Below, in pieces: positions 50,397 through 61,114 of a stretch of DNA of 64,000 bases (positions are counted from its first letter, which is position 1; each line of letters starts with the position of its first letter). Both the position numbers and the translations under genes were made by a program. The notes below the pieces were generated by a model, which did no database searches, had not been told where the DNA came from, and worked only from the letters and a program-made list of their open reading frames with translations. The DNA is from Megaustenia siamemsis (taxonomy: Eukaryota > Mollusca > Gastropoda > Stylommatophora > Ariophantidae), in the NCBI GenBank assembly GCA_032433765.1, contig JAVIAB010000092.1:35825316-35889315 (forward strand), written 5' to 3'.

Positions 50397-53300
50397 ATGA
50401 CAGAAACTACTGCTGATCGGAAGGGCTTCAAAAAACAGCTGAATTTAATACATTGGAATGCGGAGGGCATATACCACAAGAAACAAGCTCTAACAATTAG
50501 ACTAGCAGAGGAGGAGATAGATGTTGCTTGCATCCAGGAATCTCATCTTAATCCTCAGCACAGATTCATGATCAGGGGCTACCAAACATTTAGACAAGAC
50601 AGGGAAGGTCACAAGGGTGGAATTCTTATTCTTATTAAAAATTCCGTCCCAGCAAAGATGATAGATGTATTCACAAATGGAGAGGCAGAGATCATTGGTG
50701 CAGATTTATACATTAACTCCGCTTGTATAAGGATATATAATATATACTGTCCAAATGACAAATTACTGAAGCTGGAGTCAATGGAATTAACACCATCAAA
50801 GTGTCTGGTAGTAGGAGACTTTAACAGCCACTCTGAAAGATGGGGATATAGGGAGTCCAATGTTCGAGGTGAAGAAGTAGAAGAATGGGAAATAGACAAC
50901 AACCTATTCCTCATAAACTCTAGGGAGGACCCCCCAACCTTCTACTCAAGAAGATGGAAAACAACTTCCACCCCTGACCTAGCGTTTGCAACTGGAGACA
51001 TGTCTATCAAAATAACCAGAAAAGTGCTGAACCAACTTGGAGATAGTGACCATAGACCAGTCAAACTTTCAGTGGCTCTTGCTCACAAACAGGAGTTGCA
51101 AATACCTCTTCCACGCTGGAATTATAAGAGAGCAGATTGGGCAAAGTTTGCAAGGCTCACTGATGCATATACTGCACCTATCAACACCCACGAAAAGAAG
51201 GTAACAAATATGATAGAGCGGTTAACATATGGCATCATGAGAGCTGCTAAAGAATCCATTCCTAGAGGAGCAAGAAAAAACTACAGGCCATACTGGAGCA
51301 AGGAAATACAAAGACTAGAAGAGGAACTGGACTCTGCCAGAGAACTAGCTGAAACATCACACACCACAGAGAGCAATATTGCCTACAAAGCAGCCTCGGC
51401 CAAATACAGACGAGAGGTCATGACTTCAGCCAGACAGAGCTGGATAGACAAAACAGAGAGCCTTAATCTAGACAAAAATGGTCATAAACTATGGAAACTT
51501 GCGAAACCTCTGAGTGGCGAAAACACTTGCCGACCACCAATATCATTAGCACACAATCAGAACATCCTCACAGGCAAAAGGGCAGCAAATCTACTGATAG
51601 AGACTTACAAAAACATTAGTAGAATAAACATTCCAATAGACAAACAGAAAGCTGCAAGGCAGGAAAACCAAGATGCAAAACACATGCCTTTTGCACCAGA
51701 AGAGCATCAGACGACCATCTTTACCCCAACTGAATTAGATGTTGCACTCAAAGGATTGAAGCTCAAAAGTTCACCTGGTAAAGATGGAATCTCCAACGAA
51801 ATGCTTCTAAATCTGGGGCATAAAGCCAAGAGCCAGCTTCTAAGGATACTAAATGCTAGCTGGAAGAGCGGTCATGTGCCGGCAATCTGGAAAGAAGCTA
51901 TTATGGTGCCCATTCTCAAGTGTGGAAAAGACCCACTAGACCCAAGTAGCTATAGACCAATTAGCCTACTGAGCTGCCTGAGTAAACTCATGGAAAGACT
52001 GGTTAACAGAAGACTTGTGTGGCATTTGGAGACAAAACAACAAATCGTACCACAACAAAATGGCTTCCGTAAGCACCGATCAACTGAAGACCTGGTCACC
52101 TACATTGCACAGGAAATAGAGGATGCTCTACAAGAAAAGAAACACACGCTGGCAGTGTGGGTCGACATGGAGAAGGCTTTTGATAGGGTTTGGCGTGAGG
52201 GTTTAAAGAACAACCTTTTTAGACTTGGCATCCAGGGTCGTTTATTCAATTGGGTCTCTCAATACCTTCAGGATAGAACGGCCAGAGTACAAGTTCAAGG
52301 TCAACTAAGTAAGAAGGTCTCTATCGAGCAAGGTGTCCCACAAGGCGGAGTCTTGTCCCCAACACTCTTTTTAATTTTCATAAATGACATCGTAATGGAC
52401 ATTCCACCCAGAATACACTCAGCAATATACGCAGATGATCTGGCGTTATGGACTCGCGAGGAAAGTATGTCAGTGGCTGGTTCCAGGATGCAAGATGCCC
52501 TAGGTGAACTTGAAAAGTGGACGAACACCTGGTTCTTACCAATCAACGAAAGGAAAACTTCATACACAATTTTCAGCCTATCAAGGAAAACACTCTCTGC
52601 AAATTTGAAGTTAAAGGATCATACACTACCTATTGATCACAGCCCAACATATCTTGGTGTCACTATGAATCGCAGAATGACTTGGAAAAATCAGATAGAC
52701 AGAGCAAGGATGAAAGCCAGGAAACGAACAAATATTATGAAGAAATTGGCAGGAACGGACTGGGGGGCAGACAGCAATATTTTGAAAAGACTATATGTAG
52801 GAAGAGTCAGACCAGTTCTAGAATATGGAGTCACAGCCTGGGCTATGGCTTCCAAATCACACCTTTGTAAAATTAACAGAATACAGAACCAAGCTGCCCG
52901 TATCATTACTGGTGCTATGAAATCTACACCTATCAAGACTCTAGAAACAGTAACAGGCTTACAACCCTTAGATGACAGACGGGTCACTAAAGTTTTGCAA
53001 CAAGCGGAGAAATATAGAAGGCTCCTTAGCCACCCCATGCAACAAAGAATATCTGGTTCTGGAATTGTACGACTTAAGAGGAGCAACTTCGCTGCAATTG
53101 CCAATGAACTAACTACTGGAGACCCAGTTCTTTCCCAAACAATATCGAAACCCTTGGGCCCATCTGATATGTCTCCTCACGGAAAACATAAAATACCAGA
53201 ACTTCAGGAAAACATAACAGGAATCATGAAAAAAGGCACCCAATCAGACACAGAAAGAAAACACGTAGCAGAAAAACATATACACGATACTTACCCACAG

Positions 53301-54107
53301 GACTCTTGGTCCCACATATATACAGATGGCTCTGCTACAAATGCCACCAGAAATGGAGGGGGAGGTGTGTTCTTGACGCTGACCAATCAGGACGAGATCA
53401 ACAAGTCAATAGCTACTGGAAAATTCTCTAACAACTTTAAAGCAGAAACTGAGGCCATCAGAGAAGCTGCAACACTGGCTACTCAACACAAAAATAACAT
53501 GCACAATAAATTGGTGATTCTGACTGATGCACTATCAGTACTATCAGCTCTAATAAACCACAAGAACAATGAACTAGATGACTTGAGAACAACCCTGGAC
53601 CAACTATGCAATAACTTCCAGAGAGTAGTCATTCAGTGGATACCATCACACTGTAATATACACGGGAACGAACGAGCAGACAAATTAGCTAAAGAGGGAG
53701 GGAGATTACCACAAGAGAACAATCCGCTCAGTTATGATGAAGCCAAATCCATCCTCAAGGGTCAGTTCCATGAAAAATGGAAACGTGAACACCCAAAGCA
53801 TAACGAGAGTGACGGATACCACCAACTATCAAGGAGGGATCAAGTCATCATACTTCGCCTACGCACAGGCCACAATAGAATGAGAAATCACATGTTCACC
53901 AAATTCAAAATAGGAACTACCAGCCTATGCCACTGTACACTGGACAATATGACAACAAAACATGTTCTACAGGATTGCCCCCAGTACACGGACCTAAGAA
54001 GAGCAATGTGGTCCACGCCCACCTCCCTGGAGGAGAAATTATATGGGGCGATCGATTCGCTTAAACAGACAGCTGACTTCATGAGAGAGACTGGAATCCT
54101 ACTCTGA
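50397..54107 (+). CDS. LINE polyprotein: endonuclease, reverse transcriptase, RNase H (intact)
   Basis: There are 1236 uninterrupted codons. Residues about 15-235 form the APE-type endonuclease (LIHWNAEGIYHK, CIQESHL, VVGDFNSH, SDHRPV). Residues about 470-730 form the reverse transcriptase (FRKHRSTEDL, QGVPQGGVLSPTLFLIFIND and IYADDLALW at about 677). Residues about 970-1105 form RNase H (IYTDGSA, AETEAIREA, ILTDALSV, NERADKLAKEG), with all four acidic residues. A C-terminal CHC…H…C cluster (CHCTLDNMTTKHVLQDC) follows. RNase H in a single long ORF suggests an I/Ingi-like clade. No ORF1 is seen between the 5' end and this gene. It appears translatable. Confidence 0.95.
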   Translation: MTETTADRKGFKKQLNLIHWNAEGIYHKKQALTIRLAEEEIDVACIQESHLNPQHRFMIRGYQTFRQDREGHKGGILILIKNSVPAKMIDVFTNGEAEIIGADLYINSACIRIYNIYCPNDKLLKLESMELTPSKCLVVGDFNSHSERWGYRESNVRGEEVEEWEIDNNLFLINSREDPPTFYSRRWKTTSTPDLAFATGDMSIKITRKVLNQLGDSDHRPVKLSVALAHKQELQIPLPRWNYKRADWAKFARLTDAYTAPINTHEKKVTNMIERLTYGIMRAAKESIPRGARKNYRPYWSKEIQRLEEELDSARELAETSHTTESNIAYKAASAKYRREVMTSARQSWIDKTESLNLDKNGHKLWKLAKPLSGENTCRPPISLAHNQNILTGKRAANLLIETYKNISRINIPIDKQKAARQENQDAKHMPFAPEEHQTTIFTPTELDVALKGLKLKSSPGKDGISNEMLLNLGHKAKSQLLRILNASWKSGHVPAIWKEAIMVPILKCGKDPLDPSSYRPISLLSCLSKLMERLVNRRLVWHLETKQQIVPQQNGFRKHRSTEDLVTYIAQEIEDALQEKKHTLAVWVDMEKAFDRVWREGLKNNLFRLGIQGRLFNWVSQYLQDRTARVQVQGQLSKKVSIEQGVPQGGVLSPTLFLIFINDIVMDIPPRIHSAIYADDLALWTREESMSVAGSRMQDALGELEKWTNTWFLPINERKTSYTIFSLSRKTLSANLKLKDHTLPIDHSPTYLGVTMNRRMTWKNQIDRARMKARKRTNIMKKLAGTDWGADSNILKRLYVGRVRPVLEYGVTAWAMASKSHLCKINRIQNQAARIITGAMKSTPIKTLETVTGLQPLDDRRVTKVLQQAEKYRRLLSHPMQQRISGSGIVRLKRSNFAAIANELTTGDPVLSQTISKPLGPSDMSPHGKHKIPELQENITGIMKKGTQSDTERKHVAEKHIHDTYPQDSWSHIYTDGSATNATRNGGGGVFLTLTNQDEINKSIATGKFSNNFKAETEAIREAATLATQHKNNMHNKLVILTDALSVLSALINHKNNELDDLRTTLDQLCNNFQRVVIQWIPSHCNIHGNERADKLAKEGGRLPQENNPLSYDEAKSILKGQFHEKWKREHPKHNESDGYHQLSRRDQVIILRLRTGHNRMRNHMFTKFKIGTTSLCHCTLDNMTTKHVLQDCPQYTDLRRAMWSTPTSLEEKLYGAIDSLKQTADFMRETGILL

Positions 54108-54121
54108 TCGAGTCTTGATCG

Positions 54122-54122
54122 C

Positions 54123-54162
<40 letters not shown>
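54122..54162 (+). repeat. (GA)n tail of the full-length LINE
   Basis: TGATCGCAGAGAGAGAAAGA and further GA follow the stop at 54107 after a very short 3' end. A matching TGATCGCAGAGAGAGAGAGA ends the second LINE fragment at 56634-56660. The family therefore ends in GA repeats, not poly(A). Confidence 0.85.
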
Positions 54163-54163
<1 letters not shown>

Positions 54164-55600
54164 ATGACAAAACTACAGGGATATGCCCAAACAATGACAT
54201 TTATCAGCACGAATATTTTGGACCCCAGTGTCAGTACTTGGTTCTCGTGTACAAATACGCCTAAAAATTCTGAACCTACTTTCCTGTTTAATTACAACGA
54301 CACCACTTGTAACTCGGACGCAAATTCTACATCAGTTGAGGCAACTCTCATTCAATCTTTGCTGTTCTCATGGTTTAGGATTTATGCAAATGACTTAATA
54401 GTTCCGGACAGTTTCACGACATTACTAAATGGTTCTGCCTCATGTAGCAATGATTCAAGGTTTGTAGTTAGTCAGCACGAGATTGATGTCTTTTGCTCTG
54501 GGGCTGATCTGATCAACAAGTTATGATTGCAGGGTCGATAGTTGCAAATATCTGCTCCATCCACATAGGCGGGGGTCGGAATGTGGCTCTCAATCAGAAC
54601 ACAAACCAGGCCGACACGTTTAATTCTTGTTATACAGGAGACGAATGTGGACCAGAGGCCGCAGTAAATGACAAAAGAAGGACCAATCTCTATGACAATG
54701 ACTGCACACACACAAAACTGAGAAGTGGAAACAGTCCTGTTTACTGGTATCTGAACTTTGCCACGCCCCAGTAGATTCACTCACACCATTCGATTCTATC
54801 ATCAAGCTAGCACTAAGATTCGGGTAAAGAATGCCACTCAAAAGGCTTCCTCTGACAGTGGCGGTGTAGTGTTCCAGTCTAATGATATATCATATCCAAA
54901 TGTTTCTATGAACACTATTGTAGTCACCACACAAACGCCAATGGCACACATTAAGACTGAGTTCTCACCGATCATTTCGCAGGCCGGCAGTGAACCGACG
55001 GTGTGTGAGGCGCAAACATTTGCAGACACCTATTGTCTGGACGGGTATTCTTGGTCGTTTTGTGCAGTGTATAGTGGGTGTAGCAAAAGCTGCGACTTCA
55101 TCATTGGTACGTGTCACGGCAAATGCTCACATGGGGTCTATGGACACGATTGCTCCAGGTCTTGTCTCAGTGTCTGTCCTTTATGTGGGAAAAATCTTGA
55201 AAATGACTACAATGTAAACATCCTGGCTATACCTGTAATGACACTTGTCCCGATGGTAATTTTGGGCTACAGTGCGAACAGACATGTTCTGATGGCTGTG
55301 ACATCATATGTGACCCGGAAAGTGCATACTGCACGTGCAAGGAAACGTACTACGGGTCAGACAGCACTCTCAAATGTCCAGACAACTGTTTCAACGACAC
55401 ATCTGAACAGTCAGCCGGGAACAGTGCATGCAAGGGAAAGTTCTACGTGTCAGACTGCATTCTCAAATCTCCGGACAACTGTTTGAACGAAACCTGCGGA
55501 CAGTTAATCGAAGCCTGCGTCTCGTATGTCAATGATTCACACGTTAAGAAGAGTCTGCAGACTAACCCAAGCATATGGATACCTCAATGTGTTTATGTGC
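54164..55600 (+). pseudogene. fragment of an EGF-like / galactose-binding-like multidomain gene
   Basis: Frames that shift several times give an EGF end (TGICPNNDIYQHEYFGPQCQ) and then a jelly-roll F5/8C-like segment (SWFRIYANDLIVPDSF, GGGRNVALNQNTNQ, AVNDKRRTN, YWYLNFATP). A further beta-rich stretch and two or three EGF/MEGF-type units follow (CHGKCSHGVYGHDCSRSC; CPDGNFGLQCEQTCSDGCD; YCTCKETYYG). This order recurs in large mollusc receptor-like genes, where it is often followed by a membrane helix and a kinase or phosphatase; none is seen here. At least four frame breaks are present. Introns are not evident, so it may be processed or one large exon. It lies inside the LINE insertion. Confidence 0.7.
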
Positions 55601-56310
55601 TAGACTTGGCTCATTTCTTGGTGTTTTTCCGTGAAGACATGACTCATATCTTAATGTTTTTCTGTGCTAGTCATGGCTCATATCTTGGGGTGTTACTGTG
55701 CTAGCCATGGATCAAATCTTAGCTTAAGTGTATGTTGTGTGTGTGTGTGTGTGTGTGCTAGCCATGGCTCATATCTAGATGTGTGTCATCTTAGTCATAT
55801 CTCATATCTTGGTGTGTCCGTGTTAATCATGTCTCTTATCTTTATGTGCGTCTCAGTTTAGTAATATATCATAACTTAGTGTGTATCTGTGTTAGTCATG
55901 TGTCATATCTTTGTGTGTGCATGTCTGGGTTAGGGATATCTCATATCTTTGTTTGCATGTTTATGTTAGTCATATCTCATATCTTTGTGCGTACATGTCT
56001 GTGTCTGTCACATCTCATATTCTTGTGTGTGCATGGCTACGTAAGTCACATCTCATATCTTTGTGTGTGCATGCCTATGTTAGTCATATCTTATATCTTT
56101 GTGTGTATGTCTATGTTAGGTATGCGTCATATCTTTGTGTGTGCATGTCTAAGTCAGTCATATCTCATAGCTTTATATGCATGTCTATGTTAGTCATGTG
56201 TCATATATCTTGATGTGTGTCAGTGTTAGTCATGGCTCGTATCGCTGTGCACTTGTCTGTGTTATTCACATCTCATATCTCTGTGTGTGCATGTCTGTGT
56301 TAGTCACCTC
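55600..56310. repeat. about 50-bp tandem repeat within the transduced segment
   Basis: Units carry TAGTCATATCTCATATCTTT then GTGTGTGCATGTCTATGT, with a (GT)n stretch at 55737-55757. Degenerate, 12 or more units. It looks like intronic minisatellite DNA that follows the last EGF-coding stretch, so the source locus was probably genomic, not fully spliced. Confidence 0.88.
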
Positions 56311-56564
56311 TAGTGACTCGGGCAGATGGTGCTCGTAAACCTGGGAGGGTAGACCATCTAAGGGCAGAGTCCCCCTACAGAAAAGACAATCTGCTGCCTT
56401 GCAGGAAGATTGGGGACAATCAAAGGCTAAGGAAAGCAAACCTGAAAAAATGCTGGCTGAAATCGGATGCACTGGGCCACTGGCGCAGAACACAGTGCAA
56501 CGTATTAACGGGTGTTCAGTCAGAGTGGATCTGGCGGACTCTAAATGTGACGTTCTGTCTGTGG

Positions 56565-56660
56565 GGGCGATCAACACCCTTAACCTGACAGTTGACTTCA
56601 TGTGGGAGTCTGGAATCCTACTCTGACTGAGTCCTGATCGCAGAGAGAGAGAGAGAGAGA
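56565..56660 (+). repeat. second LINE 3' end with GA tail
   Basis: GGGGGCGATCAACACCCTTA to GACTTCATGTGGGAGTCTGG and TCCTACTCTGACTGAGTCCT match the last 85 bases of the full-length LINE (54045-54130), including the stop and GA tail. Sequence before about 56565 (56313-56560) is not clearly from that LINE. Confidence 0.75.
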
Positions 56661-56672
56661 ATTTTTTATCGA

Positions 56673-57650
56673 TTTCATGGGCGTAACCGCCAAAAATGGG
56701 TACAGGGGTAGTAATTTCAAAAGTGATTTTTATGTAAATTCTTGATATGAGGATGACTAAAATGAAGTTTGGGGTATGTCTAGATGTTAAATTTCAATTT
56801 TTTATCGATTTCATGGGCGTACCCGCCAAAAATGGGTACAGTGGTAGTAATTTCAAAAGTTGGTTTTATGTAAATTCTTGATATGGAGATGCTTAATATA
56901 AAGTTTGGGGTATGTCTAGATGTTAAATTTACTATTTTTAACAGTTTCATGGGCGTAACCGCCAAAAATGGGTACAGGGGTAGTAATTTCAAACGTTGTT
57001 TTTATGTAAATTCTTGATATGGGGATGCTTAATATAATGTTTGGGGTATGTCTAGATGTTAAATTTACTATTTTTAACAGTTTCATGGGCGTAACCGCCA
57101 AAAATGTGTACTGGGGTAGTAATTTCAAAAGTTGTTTTTATGTAAATTTTTGATACGGGGATGCTTAATATAAAGTTTGTGGTATGTCTAGATGTTAAAT
57201 TGACTATTTTTAACAGCTTCATGGGCGTAACCATCAAAAATGGGTAAGGGGGCCACACTCATAAAAGTGGTTTTTAAGTAAATTCTTGATACGGGGATGT
57301 TTAATATAAAGTTTGGGGTATGTCTAGAGGTTAAATTTACTATCTTTAACAGTTTCATGGGCGTAACCGCCAAAAATGGGTACAGGGGTAGTAATTTCAA
57401 AAGTTGTTTTTATGTAAATTCTTGATACAGGGATGCTTAATATAAAGTTTGGGGTATGTCTAGAGGTTAAATTTACTATCTTTAACAGTTTCATGGGCGT
57501 CCCCTCATAAAGGGTCAAGGGGCGTAACAACCCTAAAAGTGACTTTTAAGTAAATTCTTGATACGGGGATGCTTAATGTAAAGTTTGGAGTAGCCCTAGA
57601 GTGTAAATTTACTATTTCTAACAGTTTCATGGGCGTACCCCTCATAAAGG
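56673..57650. repeat. about 136-bp tandem array, right arm
   Basis: Reverse-complement units of those at 48150-49480 (GTTTCATGGGCGTAACCGCC, TAAAGTTTGGGGTATGTCTA). Confidence 0.93.
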
Positions 57651-58009
57651 GACAAGGGGCGTAACAATCATAATGTGGTATTTTAAGCAAAATCTTGTTT
57701 TTCTTAGTGGGTTATGGTAGGAGTGTAACCTACGTGTTTGGTAATACTTTCGTTTAGTAGAGTTATAGCAGGGGCCATAACTTTCATGCTTTGTCGTACT
57801 TTTCTTAGCAGAGTTGTGACAGGGGCGTGAACTTTAAGTTCATTCTTTCAATGTGGTGTTTTAGTGTGTTTGGTTTTTACTAGAGTTCTATGAATATTTT
57901 CAATAATGATTTAGACACAGTCGCAGCTATCATCAAGTGCAACATTTTTAGTAAATTGTAATTATTTATTAGGGTTTTCTCAGCTGTATTAAAGACTTTG
58001 GTTGATAAG

Positions 58010-59410
58010 TGGACACTTTTTAGGGTTTTGAGTTCAACTTTTTGGTTATGAGACGAAATTTTGGGGTTAAGTGCTACATTAGTTGTCTTTTGGAGTAACT
58101 TTTTGGACTTTGCATATAAATTGTTGGGCTTTGTGTCTAACTATTTTGAGTTAAGGTTGTCTTTTTGACAAACTTTTGGACTTTGAATATAACTATTTGG
58201 TCTTTCGTGTCTAACTATTTTGATTTTGGGTTTAAATTTTGTAGGGTTTTGAGTTCAACTTTTTGGTTACGCAACGAAATTTTTGTGCAATGGTGTTACA
58301 TTAGTTGTCTTTTGGAGTAACCTTTTGGACTTTGCATATACTTTTTTTTTACCTTTCGTGTCTAACTATTTTGAGTTTAGGTTGTCTTTTTGACAAACTT
58401 TTGGACTTTGCATATAACATTTACGACTTTCGTGTCGAACAATTACGACTTTGGGACTAAATTTTTATTCTTTTGAGTTCAACTGTTTGGTTATGCGACG
58501 AAATTTTGGGGTTAAGTGTTACATTAGTTGTCTTTTGGAGTAACTTTTTGGCCTTTGCATATAAATTGTTGGGCTTTGTGTCTAACTATTTTGAGTTAAG
58601 GTTGTCTTTTTGACAAACTTTTGGACTTTGAATATAACTATTTGGTCTTTCGTGTCGAACTAGTATCACTTTGGGACTAAATTTTTAGGCTTTTGAGTTC
58701 AACTGTTTGGTTATGCGACGAAATTTTGGGTTAAGTGTTACATTAGTTGTCTTTTGGAGTAACCTTTTGGACTTTGCATATACTTTTTTTTTTTTACCTT
58801 TCGTGTCTAACTATTTTGAGTTTAGGTTGTCTTTTTTGACAAACTTTTGGACTTTGCATATAACATTTACGACTTTCGTGTCGAACAATTACGACTTTGG
58901 GACTAAATTTTTAGGCTTTTGAGTTCAACTGTTTGGTTATGCGACAAAATTTTGGGGTTAAGTGTTACATTAGTTGTATTTTGAAGTAACTTTTTGGCCT
59001 TTGCATATAAATTGTTGGGCTTTGTGTCTAACTATTTTGAGTTTGGGTTGTCTTTTTGACAAACTTTTGGATTTGAATATAACAATTACGCCTTTTGTGG
59101 TGAACTAGTACCACTTTGGGAGTAAGTTTTTAGGGTTTTGAGTTCAACTTTTTGGTTATGAGACGCAATTTTGGGATTAAGTGTTATATTAGTTGTCTTT
59201 TGGAGTAACTTTTTGGACTTTGCCTATAAATTGTTGGGCTCTGTGTCTAATTATTTTGAGTTTAGGTTGTCTTTTTGACAAACTTTTGGACTTTGCATAT
59301 AACATTTACGACTTTCGTGTCTAACAATTACAACTTTGGGCCTAAATTTGTAGAGTTTGTGTTCAACTTTGTGAGTATGAACCAAAATTTTAGGGTTTGG
59401 AACTAAGTTT
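58010..59410. repeat. about 200-bp tandem array, right arm
   Basis: Mirror of 46425-47830 (GGTTGTCTTTTTGACAAACT, TTTTGAGTTCAACTTTTTGG). No gene. Confidence 0.9.
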
Positions 59411-59412
59411 TC

Positions 59413-59721
59413 TTACCTAAAATGATCATCTTTACTGTTGTCTGTCATTCGTTGAAGTGATAAAGATATGGAACTCCAAAGTCTAAGAGCTGAAGTAATC
59501 ACCTTTAATGATGTATGTCGTTCGTTGAAGTGGGAAACATTGGTATTAAAGCCTTCAGCGGTCAAAATGAGGTCATAGAACTCTTCTGGAATTGCCTCAG
59601 GGGTCAAAATGAGATCAATTAACCCACCACCCAACATTTTTCCCCCACCACTGACCCGACAGCCACTACCTACGCTTCGGCTAACGCGCTTTTCTGATTG
59701 GTTAATCCACCTGTCAGCCAT
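59413..59721 (-). CDS. 102-codon ORF of unknown function, right arm
   Basis: Same ORF as 46111-46419 with one conservative change (Val to Ile) and the same promoter-like module upstream. The end reads TTTTAG|GTAAGAAA, which keeps a good splice donor. It points toward the palindrome centre, as does the left copy. Confidence 0.45.
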   Translation of the reverse strand: MADRWINQSEKRVSRSVGSGCRVSGGGKMLGGGLIDLILTPEAIPEEFYDLILTAEGFNTNVSHFNERHTSLKVITSALRLWSSISLSLQRMTDNSKDDHFR

Positions 59722-59812
59722 TTCTTCGCCCCGCCTCCTATGTTAATACTCTTTTCTGATTGGTTAATCTCGATATCAAGCGATGTTGACGTACTCACTC
59801 GCTGATTGATTA
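59722..59812 (-). promoter_or_regulatory. promoter-like module, right arm
   Basis: The minus strand carries the GC box GGAGGCGGGGCGAAG just before the ATG and an upstream CCAAT box in the duplicated GATTAACCAATCAGAAAAG. The outer box is changed by substitution (AATCAATCAGCG), so the right arm has one box fewer than the left. Confidence 0.55.
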
Positions 59813-60184
59813 AAATCTGCTACCAGGCTATATTTAAACTAGTCTCATGCGAGCCTTTGTGTTATAAGTTTGGTTGATTCAAGGAAAGTTACTGTTCACT
59901 CTAGCAGCGTTTTGCACAGTAAGTTGGCTTGTTTTCTCTTAAAGTATGTTAACGCTTATAGGTTATATTCTAACAGGTTATATTCATTGTAGATGATTGA
60001 GACTATATTTTATACTGTAAGTTTGAATGTTTTCTCTTAAAGTATGGTAAGGGTTAACGATAACAGGTTATTCAACTGTATTGATGTAAAGTTGTTAAGA
60101 TAAGTATTGTTGAATTCCTTCGTTTTTTCATGTTTTCTTATTGGTTGTATAAAAGTATGATATACCAGACATTCTACCTACAAC

Positions 60185-60725
60185 TATCATGTCACACTAG
60201 ACGCCCGGGATACAGCCCTCATATCACACTAGACGACCTCCATACACCCCTCATACCACACTAGACGACCTCCATACACCCATCACGACACACTAGCCGA
60301 CACCACCATACATCCATCATGACACACTAGACGACCTCCATACACCCGTCACGATACACTAAACGACCTCCATACACCCACCATGACACACTAGACGCCG
60401 TCCATACACCCATCACGACATACTAGCCGACCTCCATACAACCATCATACCCCACTAGACGACCTCCATACACCCATCATAACACACTACCCGCCCTCCC
60501 TGTACCAATCACGACACACTAGACGACCTCTATACACCCATCACGACACACTAGACGCCCTCTATACACCCAATATGACACACTAGACGACCTCCGTACA
60601 CCCATCACGACACACTAGACGCCCTCTATACACCCAATATGACACACTAGACGACCTCCGTACACCCATCACGATATACTAGCCGACCTCCATGCACCCA
60701 TCACGACACACTAGACGACCCCTAT
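60185..60725. repeat. 31-bp minisatellite, right arm
   Basis: Units carry CATCACGACACACTAGACGA and CCTCCATACACC, about 17 copies, more than in the left arm. The last unit supplies the ATG of the PolB-like frame. Confidence 0.92.
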
Positions 60726-61114
60726 ACAACCATCGCTGCGATGAACATACTAGCAAGACAGACTGTATAAACTGTAAGGGTGTTAAAGCATACACCAAAC
60801 GAACGCCCGGGCTTTTTAAACTAGAGTACGAAGGGACAGCTCTTGTTAGCTTATGTAGTAAGACGTACCATTGTAGTGGGGATTACGATAAAATCAGTTG
60901 TAAAGGGCTAAGCAAGCAACACAACAAATTAGATAAAGATATGTTTTTAGAGGTTCTCGCCACGCAAAAGGCCAAGGGTGGGAAAAATGTAGGTTTCAAA
61001 GTCTTAAATAATTCCATATTTTCCTACAGTCAAACAAGAAATGCTCTTTCCTATTTCTATATAAAAAGAAAGGTAGCTGATGATAACGTCTCGACTATGC
61101 CTTTAGATATTTAA
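60692..61114 (+). pseudogene. Polinton-type DNA polymerase B, C-terminal end only (right arm)
   Basis: A 140-codon frame whose first 12 codons come from the 31-bp minisatellite. The rest (TPGLFKLEYEGTALVSLCSK, then KISCKGLSKQHNKLD and SYSQTRNALSYFYIKRKVAD) resembles the end of PolB proteins of Polintons and adintoviruses as I remember them: TPGLFK, the SKTY region, the SCKG box, the YxQ…YFYxKR box and a final LDI. None of the polymerase or exonuclease motifs is present. It lies about 500 bases from the element terminus, reading outward. Likely a remnant, not a functional gene. Confidence 0.65.

Larger units (their letters stand above)
50059..56660 (+). mobile_element. LINE insertion with transduced DNA, 13-bp target duplication
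   Basis: The target repeat is AATTTTTTATCGA. It stands at 50038-50058, with the T run lengthened, and at 56660-56672. The undisturbed arrays show this sequence as one copy (for example at about 56795). The insertion holds a full-length LINE (50059-54160), about 2.4 kb of foreign DNA with an EGF/galactose-binding-like pseudogene, and a second LINE 3' end with its own GA tail. One target duplication around all of it suggests a single event. Confidence 0.82.
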
